From positions 124,001 to 188,000 of the forward strand of contig CBDFIL010000003.1 in the NCBI GenBank assembly GCA_965248075.1: a stretch of 64,000 bases of DNA. The letters are read 5' to 3'. The notes below the pieces were generated by a model. The model was not told where the DNA came from. It searched no databases and saw only the letters and a list, made by a program, of their open reading frames with translations. This stretch comes from VXNE01 sp965248075 (lineage in GTDB: Bacteria; Pseudomonadota; Gammaproteobacteria; Pseudomonadales; Azotimanducaceae). Positions 18,609 through 28,522 of the stretch are shown here, one piece after another (position 1 is the first letter of the stretch; each line of letters begins with the position of its first letter). Both the position numbers and the translations under genes were made by a program.

Positions 18609-20429
18609 TCATCGGTAGGCCGCGGCCTGGATCTCGTAGAGCTCGGCGTACTGCCCGCCAGCGGCCATCAGGTCCTCGTGGGTGCCCACCTCCACGACCC
18701 GCGCGCCGTCCAGGACCACGATGAGGTCCGCCATGCGCACCGTGCTGAAGCGATGCGAGACCAGCAAAGTGATCCGGCCCTCCGCACCCTCCGCGCCGGT
18801 GCCGCCACGAGCCGCACTGGCGTAACGCTCGAACAGGGCATGTTCGGTCTCCGCATCGAGCGCCGCCGTCGGTTCGTCGAGGACCAGCAGCAGGGGCGCA
18901 TCGCGCATGAATCCCCGCGCCAGGGAGAGCTTCTGCCACTGCCCGAAACTGACTTCGACACCCTCGGGCCAAGTGGGTCCGAGTTGCGTCGAAAGTCCCC
19001 GCGTCAAGGCGTCGACCACGTCGTCGGCCCCGGCGCGACCGACCGCCGTGCGCACCGCACCGTCTTCGTCCATGCGCGCCGTGTCGCCGACGCCCACGGT
19101 GCGCCGCGCCTGGAACTCGAAGCGGAAGAAGTCCTGGAAAGCTCCGGCCAGCCGCTCGCGCCAGGCTGGCGCGGGCATCTGCGCGAGATCGACGCCATCG
19201 ACGAGGATGCGTCCCGCCGTCGGCTCGTACATCTTGCCCAGCAGTTTCACCAACGTGGTCTTGCCCGCACCGTTCTCCCCCACCAGCGCGACGACCGCGC
19301 CGGCCGGCAGTCCGAGATCGACATCTTTCAGCACGAGGTCCGTGGTGCCGGGGTAGGCAAAGGAGACGTTCTCCAGCACGATGCCCTCCCCGATCGCGTC
19401 GGGAACCGGCAGCGTGGCATGCTCCGTTTTCGCCGCCGCGTAGTCCTCGAGCCACGCCATGCGCTGCGACCCGTCCATCCAGATGCCGCGCAGAAAACCG
19501 ATCTCGCCGACGGTCGCCCCGATGTAGGCCGACAGGCGGGACCCGGCCGCCAGCACCAGCAGCACTTCGCCCGGCGAGGACTCGATGCCGTAGGCGACGA
19601 ACACCACCGCCCCGACATAGCCGGCGCCGAACACCGCCCAGCCGCCGGTGTGCCAGATGGCGCTTCCCCAGCGCGCCGCGGCGACCGGGCCGTACCAGCG
19701 CTCCCACGCCGCGCGACGGTCCGCTATCAGCCGCTGCCCGATCCCGGCCACGCGCACTTCCTTGCCCGGCGGCGCGGTGGTCGCGATGTCGAACAGATGC
19801 CGGGCCCGGCGCTGCGCCTGCGCACCGGCTTCCTCGGCCGCGCGTTCCACCGCCGGCCGCCAGGTCGAGGTCAGTACGGTGGGCAAGGCGAACGCCGCCA
19901 GCACGGCGAGTGCCGGATGCACGGACACCAGCAGCACGATCGTCACCGCCAGGCGCAGCACCCACCCGCAGGTCGTGAACAGCGACATGTACATGTGATC
20001 GAGCACGAACACCTGGTCGCGGAGGATGGACAACCGATCGAGGTAGTCGGGCCGCTCGTGGTGTTCCACCGTGGCGACGCTCGCCTGCAGTTCGGCGACG
20101 TGCGATTCCAGTGCGATGGTCACCCGGTCGCGGAAGCGCCGTTGCGTCCGGTCGCTGACGACGCGCAGCACCCAGGTCAGCGCCGCCGAGACCGCGAGGC
20201 CGATCGCGGCGAGCGTCACGAGCCGCGGCGTGTCGCCCAGCAGGCCGTCTGCCAGCAGCTTCAGCCACAGCGCCATCAGCGCGTCGGGCAGTGCGGCCAG
20301 CAACGACAGCGCGAATGCCACCGACAGCAGCGTGGGTTCCGCGGTATAGCCGCGCTTGAGCGCCCGCCACATGGAGGGCAGTGCGGCCGGGAGGGCGTCG
20401 AGGGGCGCGTTGGCCTCATTCGAGGACAT
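18609..20429 (-). CDS. ABC exporter half-transporter, subunit 2
   Basis: 606 aa from ATG 20429. The N-terminal membrane domain (about residues 20-320) is followed by a nucleotide-binding domain with Walker A GENGAGKTT near residue 380, a signature region reading SFGQWQKLSLARGF, Walker B LLLVLDEPTAALD and the switch His in SHRFSTVR. It overlaps the partner ABC gene by 14 bases (31 with a longer reading). The two fused TM-NBD proteins probably form a heterodimeric exporter. The signature LSGGQ is degenerate here but not in the partner, a common asymmetry in heterodimers. The cargo is unknown. Confidence 0.88.
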   Translation of the reverse strand: MSSNEANAPLDALPAALPSMWRALKRGYTAEPTLLSVAFALSLLAALPDALMALWLKLLADGLLGDTPRLVTLAAIGLAVSAALTWVLRVVSDRTQRRFRDRVTIALESHVAELQASVATVEHHERPDYLDRLSILRDQVFVLDHMYMSLFTTCGWVLRLAVTIVLLVSVHPALAVLAAFALPTVLTSTWRPAVERAAEEAGAQAQRRARHLFDIATTAPPGKEVRVAGIGQRLIADRRAAWERWYGPVAAARWGSAIWHTGGWAVFGAGYVGAVVFVAYGIESSPGEVLLVLAAGSRLSAYIGATVGEIGFLRGIWMDGSQRMAWLEDYAAAKTEHATLPVPDAIGEGIVLENVSFAYPGTTDLVLKDVDLGLPAGAVVALVGENGAGKTTLVKLLGKMYEPTAGRILVDGVDLAQMPAPAWRERLAGAFQDFFRFEFQARRTVGVGDTARMDEDGAVRTAVGRAGADDVVDALTRGLSTQLGPTWPEGVEVSFGQWQKLSLARGFMRDAPLLLVLDEPTAALDAETEHALFERYASAARGGTGAEGAEGRITLLVSHRFSTVRMADLIVVLDGARVVEVGTHEDLMAAGGQYAELYEIQAAAYR

Positions 20430-22209
20430 CGAGTCCCTCCTCTTCATCCTCGCCGAAACGCTGCGCCTGCAGGTTGAACATGGTGCGGTAGCGACCGCCG
20501 GCGGCCATCAGTTCGTCGTGCGAGCCGAGTTCGACCACGCGACCGTGTTCCAGCACGCAAATCCGGTCCGCTTGCCGCACCGTCGAGAAGCGGTGCGAGA
20601 TCAGGACGGTGGTGACGTCCCGTGTCGCCTCGAGGATGCGGTCGAATATCTCCGCTTCGCCGCGCACGTCGAGCTGCGCGGTCGGCTCGTCGAGCAGCAC
20701 GATACCGGCGCCCTGCCGTACGGCGGCCAGCGCCCGGGCCAGCGCGACGCGCTGCCACTGCCCGCCGGACAGGTCCGTGCCGCCGTCGTAGCCGCGGGCG
20801 AGGACGGTGTCAAGCTCCGCGAGATCGGCCGCACCGGCTTGCGCCAGCGCCTCCCGAATCGTTCCGTCGGGCGCGCCGCCCGGGGCGACGTTGTCGCGCA
20901 GCGGAAGTTCGAAACGCACGAAATCCTGGAACACGGCGGTGACGCGTTCGCGCCAGGACGCGACCTCCAGCTCGCGCAGGTCCCGGCCGTCGATCTCGAT
21001 CGTACCTTCCTGCTGCTCGTAGAGACGGCACAGGAGCTTCGCGAGCGTGGTCTTTCCGGCGCCGTTCTGCCCGACGATCGCCAGTGACGAGCCCGCCGGA
21101 ATCGAGAGATCGAAGCCGTCGAGCACCACCTGGCCGGTGGACGGATACGCGAAGGTCACGTTCCGAAAGCGGATTTCGCGTGCCGGCAGGCCATGCGCCT
21201 CCGCCGCGCCTGGCGTGAGCGCGCCGGCGCGCGCCATCGTATCCCCGAGCCGCAGTACGGCCGCCGCCGGCGCCGCCGCGCCGTCGAGCGCCCACGACAG
21301 TCCGCCGAACGCGATCATGCTGGTGGAGAAGGCAGCCGCGGCGAACGTCACCATCCTGTCGAGCCCCAGGGTCCCCGCGTTCGCGTCCAGGGCCATGGAC
21401 CAGAACACGATGACGTTGGCTGCCAGCACCACCCCGAGGCTCGTGGCCACGGGACGTTCGCGCAGCTTCGTGGCTTCCCAGCGCAGGTCGTGGAGCTGCT
21501 TGCGGTGCTCGCGAAAGCGGTCGACAATCCACGCAGCAAGACCGAACAGGCGCAATTCCTTCGCGGACGGTGCGTCGACGGCCAGCCGGTACGCGTAGTC
21601 CGCGTGCCGCTGCGCTTCGCGCACGACGTCGGTGTTGCGGTCCCGCCAGACGCCGCTCTCGCGCAACAGCCAATGCGTCAGCAGCCACGCCCCGCCGAGC
21701 AGCAGCGGCGCCCACCATGCGTAGGCCGCGAGCACCGCCGCGGACGTCAGGCCCGCCAGCAACTCCACGAGGCCCGCGGCCGTGAAATCCATGGAGATCG
21801 ACAACGGCGGTCCACTGATGCCGAGGTCGAAGTCGCGCGCCATCGTGAGGTCATTGGTGAGTTCCGGGTCTTCCAGGTGTCCCATGCCCGGCGGCGTCAC
21901 GCAGGCCACCGTGAGGCGGTCGTAGAGCCACGCCGCGGTGCTGCTGCCGAGGTTGGTGCTGACCGCCTGGTGCAACGGAGACAGGACCTGCAGGAGCACG
22001 AAGACGCTGCCCACGAATGCGAGCGGAGCCGCGAGACTGTCTCCGGCCTCGACCGCCCCGACCAGAAACCCCATCGCGATCGCGAACAGCGCCGGCAGCG
22101 TGCCCCGGACCACGAGGATCGTCCACCAGACGGCAGCGAGCGCAGGGTGGGCACGCGGCAATACCGTCAGGTATTTCCATTCCTGACGGGACGTGAGGCG
22201 CTGGAACAT
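20416..22209 (-). CDS. ABC exporter half-transporter, subunit 1
   Basis: 597 aa from ATG 22209 (MFQRLTSRQEWKYL); a 54-codon longer reading has no membrane or signal character. Membrane helices occupy roughly residues 25-320. The ATPase domain shows Walker A GQNGAGKTT near residue 378, canonical LSGGQWQRVALARAL, Walker B GIVLLDEPTAQLD and SHRFSTVRQADRI. It overlaps the downstream ABC gene. The pair resembles exporters found beside peptide natural-product clusters, but no precursor peptide or tailoring gene is adjacent. Confidence 0.88.
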   Translation of the reverse strand: MFQRLTSRQEWKYLTVLPRAHPALAAVWWTILVVRGTLPALFAIAMGFLVGAVEAGDSLAAPLAFVGSVFVLLQVLSPLHQAVSTNLGSSTAAWLYDRLTVACVTPPGMGHLEDPELTNDLTMARDFDLGISGPPLSISMDFTAAGLVELLAGLTSAAVLAAYAWWAPLLLGGAWLLTHWLLRESGVWRDRNTDVVREAQRHADYAYRLAVDAPSAKELRLFGLAAWIVDRFREHRKQLHDLRWEATKLRERPVATSLGVVLAANVIVFWSMALDANAGTLGLDRMVTFAAAAFSTSMIAFGGLSWALDGAAAPAAAVLRLGDTMARAGALTPGAAEAHGLPAREIRFRNVTFAYPSTGQVVLDGFDLSIPAGSSLAIVGQNGAGKTTLAKLLCRLYEQQEGTIEIDGRDLRELEVASWRERVTAVFQDFVRFELPLRDNVAPGGAPDGTIREALAQAGAADLAELDTVLARGYDGGTDLSGGQWQRVALARALAAVRQGAGIVLLDEPTAQLDVRGEAEIFDRILEATRDVTTVLISHRFSTVRQADRICVLEHGRVVELGSHDELMAAGGRYRTMFNLQAQRFGEDEEEGLDVLE

Positions 22210-22465
22210 CGCGGAACGGTCGCCTATCGGCCAGCGGAGGTCAAGCGCGGCGCTGAAGGCGGCGGACCGGGTCCCCGAGACGGCAAAACCCCGGTGCGCT
22301 GGCAGTAAGTCCCATCGGGCCACCCGAAAGCGAGACATCGGTCTCTCACAGCGTGTGAACGCCCGATCCATCGCAATCGTTCTCTGCCGTTCCGTCGTGG
22401 CGTCGCCCCGTGATCCGGGCCGGTGATACGATCAGCCACCCGCCGGTCACGAATGGAGCCCTTCG

Positions 22466-23083
22466 ATGCGCAAGACCTGTTCCGGTTTCGCAAAACGCGC
22501 GCTCGCACCCGCCGCCAGATGCGTGTTCCTGCTGCCCATGTTGACGGGCCTCGGGGTGCACGCCCAGCCAACCGAGGCCGGTGCCGATGACGCGGCCCAC
22601 GCCCGCGCCGTCCTCCATGCGTGCGACGGCGCAGCGCAGATCGGGACGGCCGTGTTCCGGGAGCGTCCTTCCGCCGAAGGGATCAAGCTCGTCGATGTCG
22701 AAGTGCGGGTCGAAGGATCCACGATGGCCGCCGGAGCACATGCCGTGCACATCCACGAGACGGCAGTCTGCGATCCGTGCGGGGCCGCGCAGGGACACTT
22801 CGATCCCGGCCCGAACAGCAACACCAATCCGGACGGCAACCACCCGTTCCACTCCGGTGACCTGACGAACCTGACGGTCGACGCGTCCGGAAACGGCTCG
22901 ATGTCGACGACCACTTCGCGCGTGACTGTTTCGGCGGGACCGCTCTCCATCCTGGACGGGGACGGCAGCGCCCTCATCGTTCACGTGGGAGCGGACACCT
23001 ACTGCCCCGAGGGCGTCGCGACGGGCTGCGCCGGCGGCGCGCGCGCGGCCTGCGGGATCATCGAGGCGGATTCCGGCTCCTGA
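22466..23083 (+). CDS. sodC: Periplasmic Cu/Zn superoxide dismutase
   Basis: 205 aa with an N-terminal hydrophobic signal (VFLLPMLTGLGVHAQ). The copper ligands are in HAVHIHETAVCD; the zinc region holds GHFDPGPNSN and GNHPFHSGDL; and the closing segment ALIVHVGAD with ARAACGIIE carries the last copper His and the disulfide Cys. It dismutates superoxide in the periplasm. GGAG lies nine bases before the ATG. The loops carry extra Cys residues (CDPCG, YCPEG, GCAGG) compared with E. coli SodC. Confidence 0.88.
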   Translation: MRKTCSGFAKRALAPAARCVFLLPMLTGLGVHAQPTEAGADDAAHARAVLHACDGAAQIGTAVFRERPSAEGIKLVDVEVRVEGSTMAAGAHAVHIHETAVCDPCGAAQGHFDPGPNSNTNPDGNHPFHSGDLTNLTVDASGNGSMSTTTSRVTVSAGPLSILDGDGSALIVHVGADTYCPEGVATGCAGGARAACGIIEADSGS

Positions 23084-23111
23084 CGGAGCACGCGGCGCAG
23101 GGTTCGCCGGA

Positions 23112-24692
23112 ATGCGCGTTCGACCCAGGACTGGCGACTTGCAGCGCCTGCTGCCCGCCCTCGCCGCGTGCCTGCTGCTCGTGGCGCCCACGCACGCCAA
23201 GGTGCTGCGCATCGGCAATGGCGGCGAGCCGGAAACCCTGGACCCGCATCGCTACAACCTGCGCCTGGAAGAAACCATCCTGAACGACCTCTTCCTCGGC
23301 CTCACGACCTTTGACGCCTACGGCAACATCGTTCCGGGCGCGGCCGAACGCTGGTCGGTGTCGGACGACGGGTTGACGTGGACGTTCGAGCTGCGCGAGA
23401 CGGGCCGCTGGTCCGACGGCGAGCCCGTCACCGCGCACGACTTCGTCTACGCGTTCCGACGCCTGCTGGATCCGCGCACGGCAGCGAGCCTTGCGCACTT
23501 CATGTACCCGATCAGAAATGCCGAGGCGGTCAATGCCGGCCGGGCTCCGCCCGACGCGCTCGGTGTCCGGGCGGACTGCGACCGCACGCTCGTGGTCGAA
23601 CTGGAGCAGCCCTTCCCCTTCTTCGCAGAGCGCCTGATCTACCCGACCGGCTATCCGGTGCCCGCGCACGCCATCGAGCATCTGGGCGAGGACTGGGTGA
23701 AGCCGGGCGCGATGGTCTCCAACGGCGCGTTCGTACTCGCGGACTGGCAACCGCACGCACTCGTGCAACTCGGGCTGAACCCGCACTTTCACGACGCGGA
23801 CGCCGTGTCCCTCGAGGGCGTGCTGTACTTTCCGACGACGGACTCCAACACGGCGTTCAACCGCTACCGTACCGGCGAAATCGACGCCATCGGGGACTTC
23901 CCCTCGGGCGAGATCGGTTGGGTGCGGGAGCATATGCCGAACCACCTGAACCTCTCGTCCCTGGTATCGATCATGTACCTCGTCTTCAACGTGACGAAGC
24001 CACCGTTCGATGACGTCCGAATCCGTGAAGCGCTGAGCATTGCCATCGACCGTGGACTACTCACGGAGCGCATCCTGAAAAGCGGCGAAGTGGCGAGTGC
24101 CGCGCTGGTCCCACCGATGGTTCCGGACTACACCAGCGCCGTGGCGCCGGGGAACGCGAAGGAGACGCGCCTCCGGCGCGCGCGGCGCCTGCTTGCGGCA
24201 GCCGGATACGGCCCGGACCGCCCCCTCGCCGTGACCCTGCGGTACATCAGCGGCGTCGAGTCCAAGCGCGTCCAGGTCGCCATCGCCGCGATGTGGAAGG
24301 AACTCGGCGTGCAGACGACGCTGCACCACACCGAACTCAAGAGCCACTTCGCCGACTTGCGCCAGGGCGACTTCGAGGTCGCGCAGGCGGGATGGTTTGG
24401 CGAAAACAACCCAGAGCATTACCTCAATCTGCTCGTCTCCGACACCGGCGACGTGAACTATGGACGCTTCGCCTCCGAGGCCTTCGATGCGGTCATGGAC
24501 CGGGCGCATGCCGAACCGGATCTCGAGCGCCGCCTCGCCCTGCTGCGCGAGGCCGAGGCCGTGGGCCTCGCCGAGCACCCGGTGACGCCGCTCTACGCCG
24601 TGACGATTCGGGCCCTGGTGCATCCGCGCATCGACGGCTGGCACGCCAACCCCCGCAACGTCCACGGAGCCCGCTATCTGCGCTGGCGATAG
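23112..24692 (+). CDS. Peptide ABC transporter substrate-binding protein (OppA/DppA-like)
   Basis: 526 aa, SBP family 5. An N-terminal signal (LLPALAACLLLVAPTHA) precedes LRIGNGGEPETLDPHRYN, the typical start of the mature binding fold. The SBP_bac_5 hallmarks DLFLGLTTFDAYGNIVPGAAERWSVSDDG and TWTFELRETGRWSDGEPVTAHDFVYAFRRLLDP are clear. It begins an operon with the two permeases. The ATPase subunits are not in the operon, so they must be supplied from elsewhere. Confidence 0.92.
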   Translation: MRVRPRTGDLQRLLPALAACLLLVAPTHAKVLRIGNGGEPETLDPHRYNLRLEETILNDLFLGLTTFDAYGNIVPGAAERWSVSDDGLTWTFELRETGRWSDGEPVTAHDFVYAFRRLLDPRTAASLAHFMYPIRNAEAVNAGRAPPDALGVRADCDRTLVVELEQPFPFFAERLIYPTGYPVPAHAIEHLGEDWVKPGAMVSNGAFVLADWQPHALVQLGLNPHFHDADAVSLEGVLYFPTTDSNTAFNRYRTGEIDAIGDFPSGEIGWVREHMPNHLNLSSLVSIMYLVFNVTKPPFDDVRIREALSIAIDRGLLTERILKSGEVASAALVPPMVPDYTSAVAPGNAKETRLRRARRLLAAAGYGPDRPLAVTLRYISGVESKRVQVAIAAMWKELGVQTTLHHTELKSHFADLRQGDFEVAQAGWFGENNPEHYLNLLVSDTGDVNYGRFASEAFDAVMDRAHAEPDLERRLALLREAEAVGLAEHPVTPLYAVTIRALVHPRIDGWHANPRNVHGARYLRWR

Positions 24693-24720
24693 CCATCTCC
24701 GCCGGCGATAGGCAGTCCCG

Positions 24721-25641
24721 ATGACGCGCTACCTGGCCCGCCGTTTCGCGCTCTCCCTCGTCACGCTGTGGGCCGTCGTGACGGTGGTTTTCTTCCTGGT
24801 CCGCATGGCGCCGGGGGGACCGTTCGACGGTGAGCGCCGTCTACCGCCGCAAATCGAGGCCAACCTGCGCGCGGCGTACCACCTCGATGCACCCTTGCTC
24901 GAGCAGTACGCGCGCTATGTCACGATGCTGGCCCGGGGTGACCTCGGGCCGTCGTTCCGCAGCAAGGACTTCACGGTCAACGACCTGATCGCGCGCGGCC
25001 TGCCCGTCAGCCTGGCCGTGGGCGGCCTGGCGCTCGCGCTGGCAGCCGGCCTCGGTATCGCGGCCGGAACCGTCGCCGGCATCCGACGGGACCGTGGTTG
25101 GGACCGCGGACTCACGCTGGCGGCGACGGCCGGCCTTGCGCTGCCGCCGATCGTCGTGGCGCCGCTGCTCGTGCTGGTGTTCGCCGTCACGCTCCGCTGG
25201 TTGCCGGCCGGCGGTTTCACGACACCGGCGCACGTGGTGTTGCCGGCGGTCGCGCTGGCCCTGCCCTATCTGGCGGCCTTCACACGCCTCACGCGCGGCA
25301 GCGTGGCCCAGACGCTCGCCGCCCCCCACATGCTGACCGCCCGCGCGAAAGGGCTTCCGACGCACCGGATAGTCGTTCGGCACCTCCTCCCCGCGGCACT
25401 GATCCCGGTGGTCTCGTTCCTCGGTCCGGCGGCCGCCGCTCTGCTCGCCGGTTCCATGGTGATCGAGGAAGTGTTCTCGCTCCCGGGTCTCGGCCGCTAC
25501 TTCGTACAGGGCGCCCTGAACCGGGACTACACCCTGGTGATGGGCACGGTGATCGTCTACGCATCGCTGATCCTGGTCTTCAACCTGGCGGTCGATCTCG
25601 TCTACACGCGACTCGACCCGCGCATCCGGTTCGGACGATGA
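24721..25641 (+). CDS. Peptide ABC transporter permease (OppB/DppB-like)
   Basis: 306 aa. N-terminal MTRYLARRFALSLVTLWAVVTVVFFLVRMAPGGPFDGER is the standard OppB opening. The EAA-loop region is in TARAKGLPTHRIVVRHLLPAALIPVVSFLG. It has six predicted membrane helices. Its stop overlaps the ATG of the next permease (ATGA). It would transport whatever the upstream binding protein delivers. Confidence 0.93.
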   Translation: MTRYLARRFALSLVTLWAVVTVVFFLVRMAPGGPFDGERRLPPQIEANLRAAYHLDAPLLEQYARYVTMLARGDLGPSFRSKDFTVNDLIARGLPVSLAVGGLALALAAGLGIAAGTVAGIRRDRGWDRGLTLAATAGLALPPIVVAPLLVLVFAVTLRWLPAGGFTTPAHVVLPAVALALPYLAAFTRLTRGSVAQTLAAPHMLTARAKGLPTHRIVVRHLLPAALIPVVSFLGPAAAALLAGSMVIEEVFSLPGLGRYFVQGALNRDYTLVMGTVIVYASLILVFNLAVDLVYTRLDPRIRFGR

Positions 25642-26603
25642 CCGATCCCTGGCAACCGGCAGCGGCCAACGAGAGCGGGGTCGTACCCTCCCTGGATCCG
25701 GATCACTCCCGGACTCCGGAACACGCGAACCGATGGCGTTTGCGCCACGCGGTGTTCGACAGCTGGTGGACGCGCACCTGTCTGGCCGCCCTGTCGATGG
25801 TGATCCTGCTCGCCCTCGTCGTTCCCAGTGTGTCGCCCTGGGCCCTCGATGACATCGACTGGGACGCCATCGACCAGGCACCGAGCGCAGTCCACTGGTT
25901 CGGTACCGACGGCGCCGGCCGCGATCTCCTGACCCGATGCTGGGCGGGGGCGCGGATGTCCATCGCGATCGCGCTGCTCGCGACGGCGGTCAGCGTACTG
26001 ATCGGTGTGCCCTATGGCGCCACCGCGGGCTTTCTCGGAGGCCGCATCGACCAGGCCATGATGCGCGTCGTCGACGCGCTCTACGCCCTCCCCTTCGTAC
26101 TGTTCGTCATCCTTCTGGTGGTCGTCTTCGGGCGCAATCCCTATCTGCTCTTCATCGCACTCGGCGCCGTCTCGTGGCTCGACCTCGCCCGCATCGTGCG
26201 CGGCCAGACGCTTGCCGTGCGGCAGGAAGCCTACATCGAGGCAGCCCGGGCGCTTGGGGCCGGTCGCGCGCGGATCGTAGTGCGCCACGTACTCCCCAAC
26301 GTGCTCGGTCCTGCCATCGTCTACGCCACGCTGACCGTGCCCGGCGTCATCCTCGCCGAGAGCTTCATCAGCTTCCTGGGCCTCGGCGTGCAGGAGCCGG
26401 ACACCAGTTGGGGCGTCCTGATCGCGGACGGTGCGCGCGAGATGCAGACTTCCTGGTGGCAGCTCGTCTTTCCCGCGGTGTTCCTCGCGGTGACATTGCT
26501 CGCGTGCAATGTGCTGGGCGACCGGCTGCGCGACGCCCTCGACCGGCGCGATACCCTGCGGCTCGCCCCGGTTGCGACGGACGCCGCTTCTCCGGGATCA
26601 TGA
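25638..26603 (+). CDS. Peptide ABC transporter permease (OppC/DppC-like)
   Basis: 321 aa. A hydrophilic N terminus leads to the OppC_N helix (TCLAALSMVILLALVVPSVSPWA), then HWFGTDGAGRDLLTRCWAGARMSI, characteristic of DppC/OppC. The EAA loop is EAARALGAGRARIVVRHVLPNVLGP. It is translationally coupled to the preceding permease. No oppD or oppF follows; the next gene is an LLM-class oxidoreductase 30 bases downstream. Confidence 0.93.
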   Translation: MTDPWQPAAANESGVVPSLDPDHSRTPEHANRWRLRHAVFDSWWTRTCLAALSMVILLALVVPSVSPWALDDIDWDAIDQAPSAVHWFGTDGAGRDLLTRCWAGARMSIAIALLATAVSVLIGVPYGATAGFLGGRIDQAMMRVVDALYALPFVLFVILLVVVFGRNPYLLFIALGAVSWLDLARIVRGQTLAVRQEAYIEAARALGAGRARIVVRHVLPNVLGPAIVYATLTVPGVILAESFISFLGLGVQEPDTSWGVLIADGAREMQTSWWQLVFPAVFLAVTLLACNVLGDRLRDALDRRDTLRLAPVATDAASPGS

Positions 26604-26633
26604 CGCGACGATCACGACAGCAGGGGACGGACA

Positions 26634-27560
26634 GTGACCATCAGCGCCGGCGTCGGCATCGCCAACTTCAACTTCGACGATGCGCGCGGCTTCTGGCGCT
26701 GGGTAGACCTGTGCGACGCCGGTGGCGTCGACTCCATCTGGCAGTCCGACCGCATCATCGGCGCCGACGGCGGGCTCGAGTGCATGAGCGTCATGGCGGC
26801 GCTCGCCGGACGCACGCGCCGCATCAAGTTCGGCATGAACGTGGCAAGCCTCGGCCTGCGCGACCCGGTGCTGACCGCCAAGCAGTGCGCCACCATCGAC
26901 GTCCTCTCCGAGGGACGACTGTTGCCGGCGTTCGGCATCGGCAGCTCCCTGTCGCGCGACTACGTGGCGACTGGGACGCCGACCCGGGGGCGCGGCAAGC
27001 GCATGGACGAAGGGCTCGAGATCCTGACCGGCCTGTGGACCGGCGAACCCGTCACGTTCGAAGGCTCCTGTTACCGTCTCGATGAAGCGAGCATCTTTCC
27101 CCGTCCGGTGCAGGATCCTCTGCCCTTGTGGGTGGGCGGCTCCGCGCCCCGCGCCATCGAGCGCACGGCCCGCTGGGGAACGGGATGGCAGGCCGGCATC
27201 GACTCCGCCCACGAGGCGGCCCCGGTCATCGCCGCCATCAAGACGCGCGCGGACGAACTCGGCCGCAGCATCGACGAAGACCACTACGGCGCCGGTTTCG
27301 GCTTCCGTTTCGGTTCGCCGGACGAACCGATCGTCACCCGCTACCACCGATTCCTCACCCAACGACTCGGCCGCAAGCCGGAGGGCTACGCCGCCATCGG
27401 CGGCGTGACGGAGATCATGGCGTTACTGAACCAGTTCCGGGAAGCCGGTGTACACAAGTTCGTGCTGCGTCCGATCGCCTCGGGCACGGACGAGATGCTG
27501 TCGCAGACGCGGCAGTTGATCGACGAGGTGTTGCCGGAGGTGGCGGCGCTCAACGCCTGA
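26634..27560 (+). CDS. LLM-class flavin oxidoreductase, probably F420-dependent
   Basis: 308 aa from GTG 26634. The luciferase-like barrel is marked by GVGIANFNFDDARGFWRWVDLCDAGG at the N terminus, SIWQSDRIIG, IKFGMNVASLGLRDPVL, RLLPAFGIGSS, and PLPLWVGGSAPRAIERTARWG. It sits at the left edge of the F420 island, so use of F420H2 is likely but inferred. The substrate is unknown. It may be co-transcribed with the upstream permeases (30-base gap). Confidence 0.85.
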   Translation: MTISAGVGIANFNFDDARGFWRWVDLCDAGGVDSIWQSDRIIGADGGLECMSVMAALAGRTRRIKFGMNVASLGLRDPVLTAKQCATIDVLSEGRLLPAFGIGSSLSRDYVATGTPTRGRGKRMDEGLEILTGLWTGEPVTFEGSCYRLDEASIFPRPVQDPLPLWVGGSAPRAIERTARWGTGWQAGIDSAHEAAPVIAAIKTRADELGRSIDEDHYGAGFGFRFGSPDEPIVTRYHRFLTQRLGRKPEGYAAIGGVTEIMALLNQFREAGVHKFVLRPIASGTDEMLSQTRQLIDEVLPEVAALNA

Positions 27561-27604
27561 GCGCGCCGGCGCGGCCAACGCCGCCTTTCCCGGTCTCGAT
27601 TCCT

Positions 27605-28522
27605 TCAGGCCATGTCGGCGAGGAAATCGACCGTACGCTCCCAGGCCCCGTCGTCCACGTGCATGATCACGGCGTTGAGGTCTGTCACGCCGGCGTTCCG
27701 ATAGCGGTCGAGCGCTCCCCGGACGGCGTTCTCGTCGCCAACGATGGCGACGTCCGCCGGGCCGGCCGCCCCTTCCCGGTCGAGCATGGCCCGGTAGGAC
27801 GGCAGTTGTCCGTAGATCGTGAGCTCGGCATTGATCTTCTCCCGCGCGGCCTCCGGGGCGTGCGTGAGGGCGACGGGGATGCCGGCCACCACCCGCGGCG
27901 CGGGCCGGCCGGCCGCCTCGGCTGTCGCGGCCAGACGCTTGACGATGTGATCCTCCATGGTCCTCGGACCGACCATCCAGGTGTTGGTGCCGTCGGCGAG
28001 TTCACCGGCCACCTTGAGCATCGCCGGTCCGAGAGCCGCGACCACGGTCGGCACGGGCTCCGCGCCCGGGATCGTCAACTGGAGCCCGTGCACACGGTAC
28101 TGCTCGCCGTTGAAGTGCACGGCCTCGCCGCGCAGCGCCGGCATCAGCACGGAGAGGTATTCGCGCATGTGGCGCGCCGGACGGTCGTACGACAGGCCGA
28201 GCATCGTCTCGATCACGATCTTGTGGGATAGCCCGATGCCCAGCGTCAGCCGGTTGCCGGTCGCCGCGGCGGCCGTCATCGCCTGCTGCGCGAGAGCCGT
28301 GGGATGACGCGGATAGGTCGGCGTCACGGCCGTGCCGAGCCGGATGCGTTCCGTCTCGCGCCCCACCACCGTCAGGGCCCCGATGGCATCGAAGGAGAAG
28401 ATGTTCGGCAGCCAGAACGTATCGAAACCGGCGGCTTCCGCCTTGCGAGCGATCTCGACGATGTCGTCGAGGGTGGCGCCTGCGGCGGAAGGATCCGCAC
28501 CGAAATTGAGGCCTATGCGCAT
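27605..28522 (-). CDS. LLM-class F420-dependent oxidoreductase
   Basis: 305 aa from ATG 28522 (MRIGLNFGADPSAAGATL). Family stretches include AEAAGFDTFWLPNIFSFDAIGAL, RLGTAVTPTYPRHPTALAQQA, NRLTLGIGLSHK and PTVVAALGPAMLKVAGELADGTNTWMVGP. These are typical of TIGR-type F420-dependent LLM enzymes in actinobacteria. It is convergent with the preceding LLM gene and lies 1.5 kb from the F420 biosynthesis genes. Confidence 0.87.
   Translation of the reverse strand: MRIGLNFGADPSAAGATLDDIVEIARKAEAAGFDTFWLPNIFSFDAIGALTVVGRETERIRLGTAVTPTYPRHPTALAQQAMTAAAATGNRLTLGIGLSHKIVIETMLGLSYDRPARHMREYLSVLMPALRGEAVHFNGEQYRVHGLQLTIPGAEPVPTVVAALGPAMLKVAGELADGTNTWMVGPRTMEDHIVKRLAATAEAAGRPAPRVVAGIPVALTHAPEAAREKINAELTIYGQLPSYRAMLDREGAAGPADVAIVGDENAVRGALDRYRNAGVTDLNAVIMHVDDGAWERTVDFLADMA

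Noticed and set aside
20416..22209. Natural-product cluster around the ABC exporter pair
   Set aside because: The exporter resembles those of peptide natural-product clusters, but no precursor peptide, cyclase or other tailoring enzyme is adjacent. The flanking genes are an SDR reductase with glucokinase and a superoxide dismutase.
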